DNA of 64,000 bases, from positions 1 to 64,000 of the forward strand of contig NZ_AOMB01000003.1 in assembly GCF_000336675.1 (NCBI RefSeq). Direction: 5' to 3'. This DNA is from Halococcus hamelinensis 100A6 (GTDB lineage: Archaea > Halobacteriota > Halobacteria > Halobacteriales > Halococcaceae). Under the pieces are notes generated by a model. It did not search any database. It was not told the origin of the DNA and worked only from the letters and a program-made list of their open reading frames with translations. Position 1 is the stretch's first letter, and every line of letters begins with the position of its first letter. The translations under genes were made by a program, and so were the position numbers. Shown piece by piece: positions 17,606 through 27,104 of the stretch.

Positions 17606-18838
17606 ATGGCCGCCTCGCTCCCCGAACCAGTCGTGCTTGCAGCGGCGAAGGATGCGCTCTATCCTGAAATTGAGAACCGACCGCGTCGGTATGCCGTCGT
17701 CGACACACAGTTCACAGTAGATTTGTGGGGTAATTGGCCAGTCCCAGCATCGGTACGAGACCGCCTCATGCCGTTCAACGCTATCAGACTTTCCTCAGGC
17801 GAACCCGACCTGCTTGGCGTGGGGTTACCCCCTGATGGCGTACTCAATGCTCGTTCAGCGAGCGATCCAGTCGTGGCTGTCGAAGCGAAAGGCCACAATA
17901 CCGCACCCGAAAAAGCGGATATCTCTCGAGGGATCGAACAGGCCCACTCCCATCTCCCGGAGGCTAACCTCGGCTATGTTGCTGCGCCGATGGAAAGCGT
18001 CACCCAAACAGCACGCTCACTAGCCCGCGAACTCAACATTGGCGTCCTCGGTGTTCGCACTGACGAGAGCGTGGGGATCGTCGAACCAGCCCGTGTAGCT
18101 GGAGCCGGTGAGTTCTCCACCGGTATCGAGGCGCTCCGATTCCAAGCGAGTACCCACCAGCTAACTGCAGGGAGTTTTCCGGTGAATCATCCGAAGAACT
18201 TCCTTGGGTATGCCCTCGCTCTCGCTGCCGGAGGCGACACCGCTGATATCTACGCCGAAAACGTCATTCGAGACGTGGCTAGCGGCCGACGCGGCGCGAT
18301 TTTGTTGAATCTTGTCGACCCTCGAAGTGACGGCGAATACTTGACCCACCTCGGTGCGGAGGTAGTTCGGTTCGCTCATCAACAGTCTGGCAGTGTCTCA
18401 GCGGCGCTCACACGGTTCAGTGAATGGACTGGCAAGCGAACCCGCTTCACTGAACTGGCACCGCGCTGGGCGCAGCTTGCACGATCTATTGCAATGCAGT
18501 ACGAACCAACTCAGCTCATCGTAGACGTACTCGAACAGACCCATGCAGGAAACTCACGAGCCGTAACGCTCTCAGAGCTCGTCACTCGCGCCTGTGAGCT
18601 GAACAAGCCGCTTGCTATCGAGGTGTTCATCACAACTGGCGAGCGCGAGAACGCACTCACCCCGGACGGTGACCTCGACGAAACGCAACTCGATAATCCA
18701 GCGATCTACAAGTCAGGTGCCTACTTCCAGTTCAAGGCCCAATTGTATCACGTCGGTCTTCTCACCAGTGGTGGAACGGACAACGGAGAGCAGGCACTGA
18801 GCAATGAGTGGCAATTGGAGCACGCTGTAAGCCTATGA
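17606..18838 (+). CDS. PD-(D/E)XK nuclease-like protein of unknown family
   Basis: A 410-residue protein beginning MAASLPEPVVLAAAKDALYP. Around residues 65-95 it has SSGEPDLLGVGLPPDG followed by VVAVEAKGHN, which fits the PD...(D/E)xK core of restriction-like nucleases: an acidic residue before a strand, then Glu-Ala-Lys at the end of the next strand, then SRGIEQAHSHL as the following helix. The C-terminal part contains LVTRACELNKPLAIEVFITT and resembles a winged-helix-like or helical domain without a clear match. It follows the decayed HNH gene and precedes a serine recombinase. The nuclease assignment is by motif only. Confidence 0.6.
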   Translation: MAASLPEPVVLAAAKDALYPEIENRPRRYAVVDTQFTVDLWGNWPVPASVRDRLMPFNAIRLSSGEPDLLGVGLPPDGVLNARSASDPVVAVEAKGHNTAPEKADISRGIEQAHSHLPEANLGYVAAPMESVTQTARSLARELNIGVLGVRTDESVGIVEPARVAGAGEFSTGIEALRFQASTHQLTAGSFPVNHPKNFLGYALALAAGGDTADIYAENVIRDVASGRRGAILLNLVDPRSDGEYLTHLGAEVVRFAHQQSGSVSAALTRFSEWTGKRTRFTELAPRWAQLARSIAMQYEPTQLIVDVLEQTHAGNSRAVTLSELVTRACELNKPLAIEVFITTGERENALTPDGDLDETQLDNPAIYKSGAYFQFKAQLYHVGLLTSGGTDNGEQALSNEWQLEHAVSL

Positions 18839-18930
18839 GTGGGGGAATTGCAACAAAGTAAAATAGCCATTGTTGACGAGAGCCACACCATTGATTCCAC
18901 GTCGTTTACTCGCCCACTGCCGAGACATTA

Positions 18931-19704
18931 GTGGTGCAGTCAGCCGCTATCTACGCCCGTGTCAGTACCCCCGAGCAGCACCCTCAACGTCAACTCAACG
19001 AGTGCCGTGAGCACATCGTTTCGAAGTTCCCAGAGATCACGAGTATCGAGACGTACACGGACATCATCTCAGGCGTCGCCAAACACGGTGGTGAACAGTA
19101 CCGCGAACTCAACGAGGCTATCAAAAACGATGACTACGACCTCGTCGTGGTTCACGAGATCTCACGACTCTCGAGGCTCGGTGCTGGCGAAATTCATCGA
19201 TTTATCCAACGTTGCATGGAACGAGGGACAGTCGTTGAGTCGCTCGACCTCGGCCTCTCGATTCACGTCGAGGACTCACCCATCCAGCGAACCATCTACA
19301 CCATGATCGCCAGCATCATGGGCGACCTCGCGAAGATCGAGCACGAACAGGACCTTCTCCGTATCCAATCAGGGATCCGAGCCGCCCAGCAGGCTGGGAG
19401 GTGGACCGGCCGGCCACCGCGAGGCTTCGTGACCGACGAGAATGGTGTTCTCCACGTTGATATCGAGGAATTTCTCAAAACTCGCGAGGCGCTTCTCCGT
19501 CTCAAGCACGGTGAACGGAAATTGGTCGTCGCTGAAAGGTCGGGGATCCCACGGAGTACGCTCGTTGGACTGTTCAGAGACGAACAACGTCGCGCTATCT
19601 ATCTCGATGGTGTAGCTACTGACGAGCGTCTCAATCGTGCTCTCGCCGAATTTCGGGCCTTCTCGGACTTGGCACCAAACGAATCAAAAAGGAGGTTCAA
19701 CTGA
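18931..19704 (+). CDS. Serine recombinase (resolvase/invertase family)
   Basis: Site-specific recombinase of 257 residues starting at GTG 18931. The resolvase domain opens with AAIYARVSTPEQHPQRQ: the Ser of ARVST is the expected nucleophile, and the following Glu-Gln and Arg fit the family. VVHEISRLSRLGAGEIHRF near residues 75-95 is the conserved R-x-S-R-L segment. IMGDLAKIEHE leads into the long helix, followed by the GRPPRGF linker. The C-terminal DNA-binding part has a helix-turn-helix (ERSGIPRSTLVGLF). Haloarchaeal plasmids and transposable elements carry similar enzymes. It may have mobilised neighbouring island genes; no cognate inverted repeats were found. Confidence 0.88.
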   Translation: MVQSAAIYARVSTPEQHPQRQLNECREHIVSKFPEITSIETYTDIISGVAKHGGEQYRELNEAIKNDDYDLVVVHEISRLSRLGAGEIHRFIQRCMERGTVVESLDLGLSIHVEDSPIQRTIYTMIASIMGDLAKIEHEQDLLRIQSGIRAAQQAGRWTGRPPRGFVTDENGVLHVDIEEFLKTREALLRLKHGERKLVVAERSGIPRSTLVGLFRDEQRRAIYLDGVATDERLNRALAEFRAFSDLAPNESKRRFN

Positions 19705-19837
19705 TGGTTCCCTCAATCACTTGCTCAAGAGCTCTGTTGGAGCAAATGCGACCGTGAGAAACGATTATACAAGTTTGGAGAGGTGATGTGAGTGTGAGCA
19801 ACGAGTTTGTGTACCCCTCCGTCGATCTGATTCTCAG
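19705..19837. other. Convergent intergenic gap
   Basis: A 133-base spacer between the serine recombinase and the convergent membrane-protein gene. No terminator hairpin or other structure was recognised. Confidence 0.4.
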
Positions 19838-21595
19838 TCATGTTGGAAACCAGTCTACCAGGTTGCATATATGTAGGTCAATCAAACCCAATGCCGTTCC
19901 GACCAGTATCGCTGCCACCAGTAGGTAATATATGAACAGGTCATATGCAAGGGTGTACTCAAATGCAAATTCACCACGAGTCCATCCTAAAAAGTCAAAA
20001 AACCTCTGGAGTGGCGAACCCTCCACACCTCTTTCTAGTTGTAGGTCTTCCCGCTCCGATTCGTCAAAGAATTTGCTATAAAAATCCACCGAAGACATCC
20101 TATCATTAACGAGTCGATCTAATTGCTCATGAATTCCTCTGACCCGGCGCAAGACCACTAAACCATAGACAGAGACCAGCGACAGAAGGAATGTGAAAGC
20201 TGTAGTTGAATCAACGCTAGCTGGAAGTCTGTAGTATATTGTGGCTCCAAGCGCAATCACAAAGGCAATAGTTCTAAACATATCGCGTGACAACCCGTCA
20301 ATTAGCTGCGATCGAAGATCAGAGAATCTGCTGTTGGTTTCGAATACACTGTCGATCAATTCCTGGCGAAACTCAAAGAAGTCATCTGTCGTTTGTTCGA
20401 CATAGTATTGGTAGTTCGATTTGGTCGATCCATGAATCTCGCTTATATTTGCGACGACATCTGACAGATTTTGAGCGAACAGCGTAGCGACGTTTCTCAC
20501 AATTGGCATGCGAGTCTCTGGCTCACTGCCTTCTATGTACGTCCATTCAAACAAGGAGCGGAAATTCTCAATATCAAGCTGCTCAATCCGGAACGTTTCA
20601 TCTGAACCATCGGCATTACGAACAGCGACCTCCTCAGAAAAAACTTGGATACCACCTTCAATAAGCTGCTTTCCACTAATCTGTAATCCCCACATGGTCC
20701 CGTCCTGTTGTGCACTACTGGTAATCGATAGCATCGAAAATAGAACAGCATGACGCTTGAATAGGGTCTCAATCTGTTCGGCCTCTTCACCTGTGGATTG
20801 TGGGTCGAATTTGAAGAAAGATGGTGGAAGGTATACGTCTGAGATGTTTTCAATAAGTGATTGTCTCGCCACAGAATCCATGAGATTCTTCCAAGCAGCG
20901 CGGCGGCTTCTTGGCCACTCTGAGATTTGGTCTATTGAGCTCAATCCTGTAATGGCGAAATCTCCGTTATAGGCTATTGAATCGAAATCGTATATCACGA
21001 AGACAAGACGATCTTCTTCGCTAAGATACTCTCTTTTGAAATTCTCAGGTGACACGTTAGAAAGGTCTTCCTCAAAAAAGTTGAACGAGAAATAGAAATA
21101 CACACTCGTATCTTCGAAACCATACTCTTCTTCTAGCTTTTCCACAATTCCTCGCTTCTCGATGCCGAAATCAACGCTGAGGTCTATGTCTTCTCGAGGA
21201 ATTAGTAACTGTAACACATCAATTAGATCATCTACACTCCGAAGACGGTCATTTGAAATGCTACGAATGGCATCTTCGACCTGATCATCATCGTATAAGT
21301 CGCTGATATTATATTCACTGCCAGAGACAAGATCAGACTGTATAATATCCAGACTCACATCCCAATCTACATTGTACTGGTCTTCACCACCATCAATATC
21401 TATCCCGAAGGAGCCGGGACTGAACGACTCTGAGAGCCTTTCAACATTCTCAATCAGCTCTGGTATTTGCTCTTCGTTAATTTGCTCCGGGTTCAGTGAA
21501 TACTCACGATTCCTCTCTGTTGCTGACTCTCTCCATCTTTCTAAGAAGTCTGAAAGCTCAGCGTCTAAATTGGGTGTTGAATTTCCCAAACTCAT
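19838..21595 (-). CDS. Large membrane-anchored protein coupled to a NdpA-like protein
   Basis: A 585-residue protein of unknown family. The first 420 residues are soluble, acidic and mixed alpha/beta (DVSLDIIQSDLVSGSEYNIS; KREYLSEEDRLVFVIYDFDS). The C-terminal part has three membrane helices: about residues 427-445 (IAFVIALGATIYYRL), 455-475 (FTFLLSLVSVYGLVVL) and 548-572 (LFIYYLLVAAILVGTALGL). Between the second and third lies a basic and charged loop. The ATG overlaps the TGA of the upstream gene by 4 nt, so the two are translationally coupled. AT-rich codon use compared with haloarchaeal core genes suggests transfer. I infer a two-component, membrane-plus-nucleoid system, perhaps in phage defence. 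Confidence 0.75.
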   Translation of the reverse strand: MSLGNSTPNLDAELSDFLERWRESATERNREYSLNPEQINEEQIPELIENVERLSESFSPGSFGIDIDGGEDQYNVDWDVSLDIIQSDLVSGSEYNISDLYDDDQVEDAIRSISNDRLRSVDDLIDVLQLLIPREDIDLSVDFGIEKRGIVEKLEEEYGFEDTSVYFYFSFNFFEEDLSNVSPENFKREYLSEEDRLVFVIYDFDSIAYNGDFAITGLSSIDQISEWPRSRRAAWKNLMDSVARQSLIENISDVYLPPSFFKFDPQSTGEEAEQIETLFKRHAVLFSMLSITSSAQQDGTMWGLQISGKQLIEGGIQVFSEEVAVRNADGSDETFRIEQLDIENFRSLFEWTYIEGSEPETRMPIVRNVATLFAQNLSDVVANISEIHGSTKSNYQYYVEQTTDDFFEFRQELIDSVFETNSRFSDLRSQLIDGLSRDMFRTIAFVIALGATIYYRLPASVDSTTAFTFLLSLVSVYGLVVLRRVRGIHEQLDRLVNDRMSSVDFYSKFFDESEREDLQLERGVEGSPLQRFFDFLGWTRGEFAFEYTLAYDLFIYYLLVAAILVGTALGLIDLHICNLVDWFPT

Positions 21596-22665
21596 CCTCG
21601 GAAATCTTGATCAAGAGAATCCCCTCTAACAGTAATAATATATTCACCGTTTTCGTACTCAGGCTCCTGTACGGTTACTCTGTCCTCACTCACATCCGAC
21701 ATTTTCACCTTGACTTCTATACCATCAAGATTATACACAACATACTTTGTGGTGTTATTAGGGTCGATCTGAACTTCGCTCTCACCCTCTTCATGCAGCA
21801 TAGCGTCAACTTCTTCCTCGTTATATTCTTCTCCAAGTGCTTGTTCCGCCGCATCATGGACGATTTCGCCATCTGCTATTCCGTCTGAGCCTTGGATAGT
21901 TGTCCTAGCTTCTTGTACCTCTCCAGGATTAAGTACAGAGTCTGACCGATCCTGTTTTATGCCAGATAACCCTTCTAGAATTGTCTGACTCTGCTCTCGA
22001 CTTCCACTGCTCGTGACGCACCCCATGAATTCCTCAAAGTAATCCGAGTCGGCGTCCTCTTGAAGAAACTTCACGTCGCCATCCAAGTTGAATACATTGT
22101 CCTGATCGATAGGATCGAATATAGGATATGTACAACCTTTTTGAAGCTCTTCTGTAGGAGGGAATGCGTCCTCAATCTCCTCATATTCTAATCGTCTGGT
22201 ATCTCGGTCTAAAATCGGCCTTTCTTCACTTTGCACGACATCAAGTTTAAGAATGCCGATGAATGGCTCGTCATTATTGATTGCTTGGATTATGAAAAGG
22301 TAGCCTCTGGAAGTTCGACCGTCCATATGGGATATGAGTCGATTCTTTAGGGAATCAGCTACTTCCTCAAACTCCCTATAATTGGAACTATCTTCATCAT
22401 CTAGTTCTAATTCCCGAAGTCTATTCAGACGTTCTTGTGTTTCATCTCTCACATCCTCGTCACCACTACTATTGGAAAAATGTCCTACAGTTACTTTTCC
22501 AGTATCTTCTTTGTTGATAACCCGACTTAAATATCCTACAAATATCCCTATCACCCGATCATCAACATCGGCAGTCCGTGTACTAACAACCCAGTCATCA
22601 TCATCTCCGGATTCGATGTCGTGCGCTACAGGCGAGAAACTAATTGCGTTGATATTGATAACCAT
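21592..22665 (-). CDS. Nucleoid-associated protein (NdpA/YejK)-like
   Basis: A 357-residue acidic protein starting MVININAISFSPVAHDIES. The middle region resembles the NdpA/YejK (37-kDa nucleoid-associated) family: RGYLFIIQAINNDEPFIGIL, KLDVVQSEERPIL, then the SDYFEEFMGC box near residues 205-215, which matches the DYF..FLGC-type signature. The C-terminal part is strongly acidic, ending in two beta-rich segments (KYVVYNLDGIEVKVKM; YENGEYIITVRGD). It is the first gene of a coupled pair with the 585-residue membrane protein. NdpA relatives occur in bacterial defence loci; its DNA-binding role here is inferred from the family. Confidence 0.6.
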   Translation of the reverse strand: MVININAISFSPVAHDIESGDDDDWVVSTRTADVDDRVIGIFVGYLSRVINKEDTGKVTVGHFSNSSGDEDVRDETQERLNRLRELELDDEDSSNYREFEEVADSLKNRLISHMDGRTSRGYLFIIQAINNDEPFIGILKLDVVQSEERPILDRDTRRLEYEEIEDAFPPTEELQKGCTYPIFDPIDQDNVFNLDGDVKFLQEDADSDYFEEFMGCVTSSGSREQSQTILEGLSGIKQDRSDSVLNPGEVQEARTTIQGSDGIADGEIVHDAAEQALGEEYNEEEVDAMLHEEGESEVQIDPNNTTKYVVYNLDGIEVKVKMSDVSEDRVTVQEPEYENGEYIITVRGDSLDQDFRG

Positions 22666-23730
22666 GGGTTGCCCTTGTACGGCGTGGGGTGGAGGTGGTA
22701 AGTTTGTGGGTTACAACACATTTATTCTTTTGTGTTGATCGCATTGTCTTGTGACCGACTTGCTGAAGCACCGGAGATATCGGCGATGGGATAACCTTCG
22801 AAACTAAGCGGCAACAAGAGTAGGAATATCAGGTGGAAAATTTGTCAAAGAATAGTGGTGACTTCTTAGACACCACCATAGGTACCGATAGCCGCACCGG
22901 CACCCGCTGCACCTAGCCCAGCACAGGTTGCTGCATCCGCACTCGCTCCAGCGGCCATCGTGGCCCCAGTGGTCACATCGCGGCGTTTCTTGTTTGACTG
23001 TAGTTCTTCGACTCGCCCTATGCGACCGGCATGATATCGTCATCGATATCGTCTACCCAAGTATCGGGTTTCGTAGTTCGTTGACACTGAACCCAGCATC
23101 CAAGACGAACCGGTCGGCGAGGTCGCGCGTGATGGTGACCCGAAGGCACTCCTCAGCCCCGAACAGCCCGTTCCAATGAGTAATTATGATGCTTATGTCG
23201 GTTATCCTACTGTCGAAAAGGTACTCCTTTCCTGATGTGAAATTGAAGACGACATCTCACTCTCAGATTTTCCGATCCAAGACGGGATCTTCCATTACTG
23301 TCCGTATTCACCTCGTCACAGTGCTCACGAGACTCGAGCACTATCCTCCTCCTCTCCAGCTACATGGCGAATCAGGCCCCGTGACTATCACTATGGCATT
23401 CGGAAGGGGAGTGGGCACGGTCTCACGGAGGACAAGTAGCCATTATACCGTGCTCAAACGGGAGGGGCCAATCGACCAGTTCCAACTGCTTCGTCCCTCT
23501 CGTTTCAGAATGACTGTCTGCCGATACAATAGAAGCTATACTTTGATGCCAGTCCCGTCTTGACATACATTACCTCTCTGGCTCAAGACTCATCTTGGTT
23601 GTAGTCTATACCAGTAAATAGGGTTGGGGGGATCCGTTGCGTGGCATCACCTGCAATACCCTCCTGGCCCGCCCTCAGTAGTATCGTATTGTTTCGGGAC
23701 CCAATCCTTCTCGATGACACACAGAGCGTC
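22666..23730. other. Gene-poor stretch with gene fragments
   Basis: About 1.06 kb with no complete gene that I can support. On the minus strand a frame near 23050-23180 reads NGLFGAEECLRVTITRDLAD then RFVLDAGFSVNELRNPILG before TAG, a clear protein fragment of unknown family. On the plus strand about 23250-23440 reads DDISLSDFPIQDGIFHYCPY followed by basic coding-like sequence to TAG. These look like leftovers of decayed genes. A short Ala/Gly-rich minus-strand ORF is listed separately. Confidence 0.45.
22866..22976 (-). CDS. Possible 36-residue Ala/Gly-rich peptide
   Basis: From a GTG at 22976, or ATG at 22958, the minus strand reads VTTGATMAAGASADAATCAG and then LGAAGAGAAIGTYGGV to TAA. 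The peptide is almost entirely Ala, Gly, Thr and small residues with one Cys. The frame stays open upstream to 23034 with a basic stretch (RVEELQSNKKRRD). It could be the C-terminal hydrophobic segment of a decayed membrane protein, a very small hydrophobic protein, or chance. No partner genes for peptide modification or export are near. Low confidence. Confidence 0.25.
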   Translation of the reverse strand: MTTGATMAAGASADAATCAGLGAAGAGAAIGTYGGV

Positions 23731-24543
23731 CTATTTAGCGGGGTCCTGAATATCCTGCAGACCGTACGAGAGCAGTCGTCGGGCGATCACTACTAGTCCG
23801 TTCGAGAACCCACGACCGTATATCGCTCGTTCGCTCGGCCCATTTCCTTCACTCGGCGTTCGTGAACTCACGAGGAGTTCGCTTCGGTCGGTCATCACCA
23901 GAACACCGATCGACGCCTCATCGGGGCTTTCTTCGGGACTTCTGAGCCACTCGAGACCCGTTTCGAATACTTCGGCTTCTGGAATGTGGTCTCGAATTTC
24001 GTTGCGTGTTTCACGCTCCAATGCCCCGATGAGAACGTCGGCCCCAGCGGCGACTGCCTCTTGGAGGCTCTCGTAGAGGTCGTCGGTAAGCATCATGTCC
24101 GACCCAATGATCAGAAAGATCTCCTCACTCCCCCTGCGAATCATCTTCTGAGCACGGGTTGTGATCGAGGCGGTGGTCGCGAGCGACCAGACCTCGTGTG
24201 GCTCCTGTTCAGAACTCTGTTGTTGGCTCTCGAGGCCGTGGAGCGCCTGGTCGAGTTCGTCGATACGGGACGAATAGCGATCCCCGAGGATGACGACCGC
24301 CTCGTTAACCCCGATCGCTCGGAAGTACTGTGGGTTGCCATGTTGAATTTCGACTAGTCCACTGGACTCGAGTACTCGGACGGCGTCATAAACTCGGGTC
24401 CGGGGGACCTCCGCAGTGTCGCTGATCTCCTTTGCGGTCCCAGAGGAAAGCCTCGTCAATGCCGCAAAACACTTCGCTTCGTACTCCTTCAGGCCGAGAT
24501 CCTGAAGCAGGTCGATCACCTCCTCTTCAGTTGCGCTTACCAT
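23731..24543 (-). CDS. TrmB family transcriptional regulator
   Basis: A 270-residue regulator starting at ATG 24543. The N-terminal winged helix is the TrmB type (LLQDLGLKEYEAKCFAALTR; AKEISDTAEVPRTRVYDAVR; VLESSGLVEIQ). A helical linker (RIDELDQALHGLESQQQ) joins it to a phospholipase-D-like effector fold common in haloarchaeal TrmB proteins (SEEIFLIIGSDMMLTDDLYE; AGADVLIGALE). The family senses sugars or other small molecules in some archaea, but this shorter form lacks the sugar-binding C-terminal domain of the TrmB type protein of Thermococcus. A related paralogue lies at 26301 on the same strand with a Bat-type gene between. The target is unknown. Confidence 0.85.
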   Translation of the reverse strand: MVSATEEEVIDLLQDLGLKEYEAKCFAALTRLSSGTAKEISDTAEVPRTRVYDAVRVLESSGLVEIQHGNPQYFRAIGVNEAVVILGDRYSSRIDELDQALHGLESQQQSSEQEPHEVWSLATTASITTRAQKMIRRGSEEIFLIIGSDMMLTDDLYESLQEAVAAGADVLIGALERETRNEIRDHIPEAEVFETGLEWLRSPEESPDEASIGVLVMTDRSELLVSSRTPSEGNGPSERAIYGRGFSNGLVVIARRLLSYGLQDIQDPAK

Positions 24544-24792
24544 GATCCAACCACCGACTGATTCATTCGCTTTGCAAACGTATATGTCTCACCCTGTGGT
24601 ACTACCCTACTTAGACAGGGAATAAGGAGCGGAACAACCCGCTCTTTCGGACCTCAGGCTCTGATTTGGGACTTCACTACCGGGAAAATGTCTGTGTCAC
24701 CCAGATCCTCACAAAAGTATTTAGTCGGTGAGGGATAAAGGACGACTGGTATTCGGTCAGTACTTCCAACCACCGTACTGACCGGATGCCAC

Positions 24793-25473
24793 TTACCTCG
24801 CCCGCAGAGTGTTCTCCTCCTCCTGCGGGGCCCACATCGTATCGAATCTCCCATTCTTGAGGAGGTTCGAGAGACCACGGCGAAGGCGTTCGGAGGCTGC
24901 CTGGTCGGAGATATCGTGCGCCGCAGCGAGTTCGACCATACTGATTCCACGCGGGATCTCGAAATAGCCGTGTTCGATGGCTGAGGCGACGAGTCTGCGT
25001 TGGGAGGAGGTGAGAAGTTGGGGGTTCAACTTGGAGTCGGAGTGAGCCTCGGTGAGGCTGCTGAGCGAGAAATCGATATCTTGGTCGAGACAGCACTTTC
25101 GATATGTACTGAGGGACTCGTGGTCCGGGAACTCCATCCGGATGGTTGCGCCTCGAGGCGTGACGGTCGCATCAAGGAGCACGCCCCCGAGCGACGTCCA
25201 ATCCCAGTAGGTGGTCTTCGCGATGGGCACCCACAGTTGGTAGAGTGCTCGATCGTCCTCCCAGTCAGTATACTGGGTTGTTTCACCGCTTTCCCACTGT
25301 TCGAGGTGGGTTTCGAACGCCGCTGGGTGGGATGTTTCGACCCAGCACGTCACCGAAAGGGTCTCGGGACTACACGCGAGTACTTGCTCGACCTCGAACC
25401 GGAGGTCGGGTATTTCCTCAAAAACCGAATCATAGACTGGAGAGCCGATTTGATAGGTCGCAACCAAACTCAT
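24793..25473 (-). CDS. Bacterio-opsin activator (Bat)-type HTH-10 regulator
   Basis: 226 residues from the ATG at 25473 (MSLVATYQIGSPVYDSVFEE). The longer reading frame upstream (to 25761) is rich in unlikely composition and is rejected. The N-terminal beta-rich domain (about residues 1-150) resembles the ligand-binding domain that precedes HTH-10, and the C-terminus has the HTH-10 signature: LLTSSQRRLVASAIEHGYFEIPRGISMVELAAAHDIS in two parts, followed by ASERLRRGLSNLL. Haloarchaea carry many such regulators of mostly unknown target. It sits between two TrmB paralogues on the same strand; joint regulation is possible but unproven. Confidence 0.85.
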   Translation of the reverse strand: MSLVATYQIGSPVYDSVFEEIPDLRFEVEQVLACSPETLSVTCWVETSHPAAFETHLEQWESGETTQYTDWEDDRALYQLWVPIAKTTYWDWTSLGGVLLDATVTPRGATIRMEFPDHESLSTYRKCCLDQDIDFSLSSLTEAHSDSKLNPQLLTSSQRRLVASAIEHGYFEIPRGISMVELAAAHDISDQAASERLRRGLSNLLKNGRFDTMWAPQEEENTLRAR

Positions 25474-26300
25474 ACGGTCACCTCCTCGGATATCGCTCTC
25501 TCCGCTCGTAAGCGGTCGAATTGTTCGGACGACCGAGTCTCCGGATTCGGTGTGGAGATCTGCGTCCACTGGGGTGCGTACTTCATTCCAACCACCTGAC
25601 TCGCCTGCCTTGGTGTACCCATTATCGACTCTCCAGACATCATGTATGTGTGGAATTGTCACCCTCTTCCAGAACTGAATGAAACACGAGCTGTGTAGCG
25701 ATTCTTTTTTATTTAATGAAGTTGTGGAAAATATTAATAATTGAAACAATCCAATATTCAATTATTTTTTGCTAATTGAATATTTCAGATAAGTAGATTT
25801 TCTCCCACGAGTCCGGATTGGTTTCTCGCGCACGGGCACATCTCCCTGAAGGGTTCCCAACACTGAATGACTATCTCGGCTATTAGCCTCATGTGGAGAG
25901 TGTCATAGAATTCTTCACACACCTTCTCAGCAACCCGAGGAGCGGTGTCTAAGAAGCAACCAGTATTGTCGCTATTCAGAGCCAGCCGTAGTGAGTCTCT
26001 TAACCCATATCCGAAACCCACGCCAACTATCTATGACGCCCTATCACGTGGGTTTCCCACCACGGGGAGTTTTCTAGTGGCGTTCCAACCGGTAAGAGGT
26101 CATAAAACGCACAAACACTACGAGTTCTACGAGTCGTGAATTACGCGTAGTGACTGAGCGAGTTGTACGTCGTGTAGTGTTCTTACTGCTCAAAATCAGT
26201 AGAAGGCTCGCAAATCGCAAAAGTAGGGTCGTACAGACCATAGGACCCCATCACCGTTTCCGGAGGGTCTGTTGGTTCCGTGAGAGAGATCCTCGAAGCG
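25474..26300. other. Intergenic region, no supported gene
   Basis: About 830 bases. An AT-rich promoter-like segment (about 25690-25800) lies upstream of the Bat-type gene. A 78-codon open frame on the minus strand at 25785-26021 (GFGYGLRDSLRLALNSDNTG) has partly protein-like character but no recognised family and no clear start. I treat the rest as non-coding or decayed. Confidence 0.4.
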
Positions 26301-27062
26301 CTATGTGAAAATGGCACGGAGGACCACCACGAGGCTGTTGTGCTCGCCTGACCCCCAGATAGCAGTCTCTTCGGTGCCATTGCTAGTCCCCGATTCGGGA
26401 AGCAACACGCTGACGAGCGCCGTCTGCTCGTCGGTGAGGAGGACACTCCCTGCAGAGACCTTTTCCCAGTCCCAGAGCGTCTCGAACACCGTTAGACCAG
26501 GTATGCGCTCACGAATTCGCTCTTGGACCGCCTCTGAGATCCCTGCAAGATGAATGTCGACCCCTCTCTCGGCAGCGCGCTCGAGATGGTCGAGGTGGGT
26601 GTCGGTGAGCAACTCGTCGACAGTCATGTAGACGAGTTCGTCCTCGGTTTCGTCGATGAACTCCAACATACGACTCGTAATTGCCTCGGGACCAGTGGTG
26701 GTCCAGACGCCGAGTCCTTCGCGTTGTGGCTGAGCAGGTTCGAGCTCCTCTAATGCGCGTTCGAAGCGAGTGAGGAGGTTCTCATAGTCCAAACTCAGGG
26801 TTCGAAGGGCGGTCTCGTGGGAAACCGTCGTGAACGTCTGTGGTGTCGCGTGCTGAACATCGACGAGGCCGCGGTCGTGCAAGGTTTCGACGGCGTCGTA
26901 GACACGCGTTCGGGGGACGTGACCGATATCGGCGACGTCTTTGGCGGTCCCCCTTCCAAGTTGAATGAGAGCGACGAACGTGTCCGCTTCGTATTCAGAG
27001 AGACCGAGCTGTTCGAGCTTCGCGACAGCTCTCTCACGTGGATCGACTGAATCAGTCATCAA
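26301..27062 (-). CDS. TrmB family transcriptional regulator
   Basis: A 253-residue paralogue of the regulator at 23731. The winged helix is clear (KLEQLGLSEYEADTFVALIQ; AKDVADIGHVPRTRVYDAVE; TLHDRGLVDVQ). A helical linker (LLTRFERALEELEPAQPQ) leads to the same effector-like domain (EDELVYMTVDELLTDTHLDH; ERGVDIHLAGISEAVQ). Start is ATG 27062 with a second Met one codon later. A small zinc-finger-like gene follows upstream on the same strand 43 nt away. Ligand and target genes cannot be told from the sequence. Confidence 0.85.
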   Translation of the reverse strand: MMTDSVDPRERAVAKLEQLGLSEYEADTFVALIQLGRGTAKDVADIGHVPRTRVYDAVETLHDRGLVDVQHATPQTFTTVSHETALRTLSLDYENLLTRFERALEELEPAQPQREGLGVWTTTGPEAITSRMLEFIDETEDELVYMTVDELLTDTHLDHLERAAERGVDIHLAGISEAVQERIRERIPGLTVFETLWDWEKVSAGSVLLTDEQTALVSVLLPESGTSNGTEETAIWGSGEHNSLVVVLRAIFT

Positions 27063-27104
27063 AAATCTCTGATATAAGATTCATTTGAAGGGGAGCAAGC
27101 TGTC

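Noticed and set aside
22866-22976. Minipeptide as a halocin or modified peptide
   Set aside because: No immunity, export or modification genes are near and the sequence lacks known halocin features; kept only as a low-confidence ORF.
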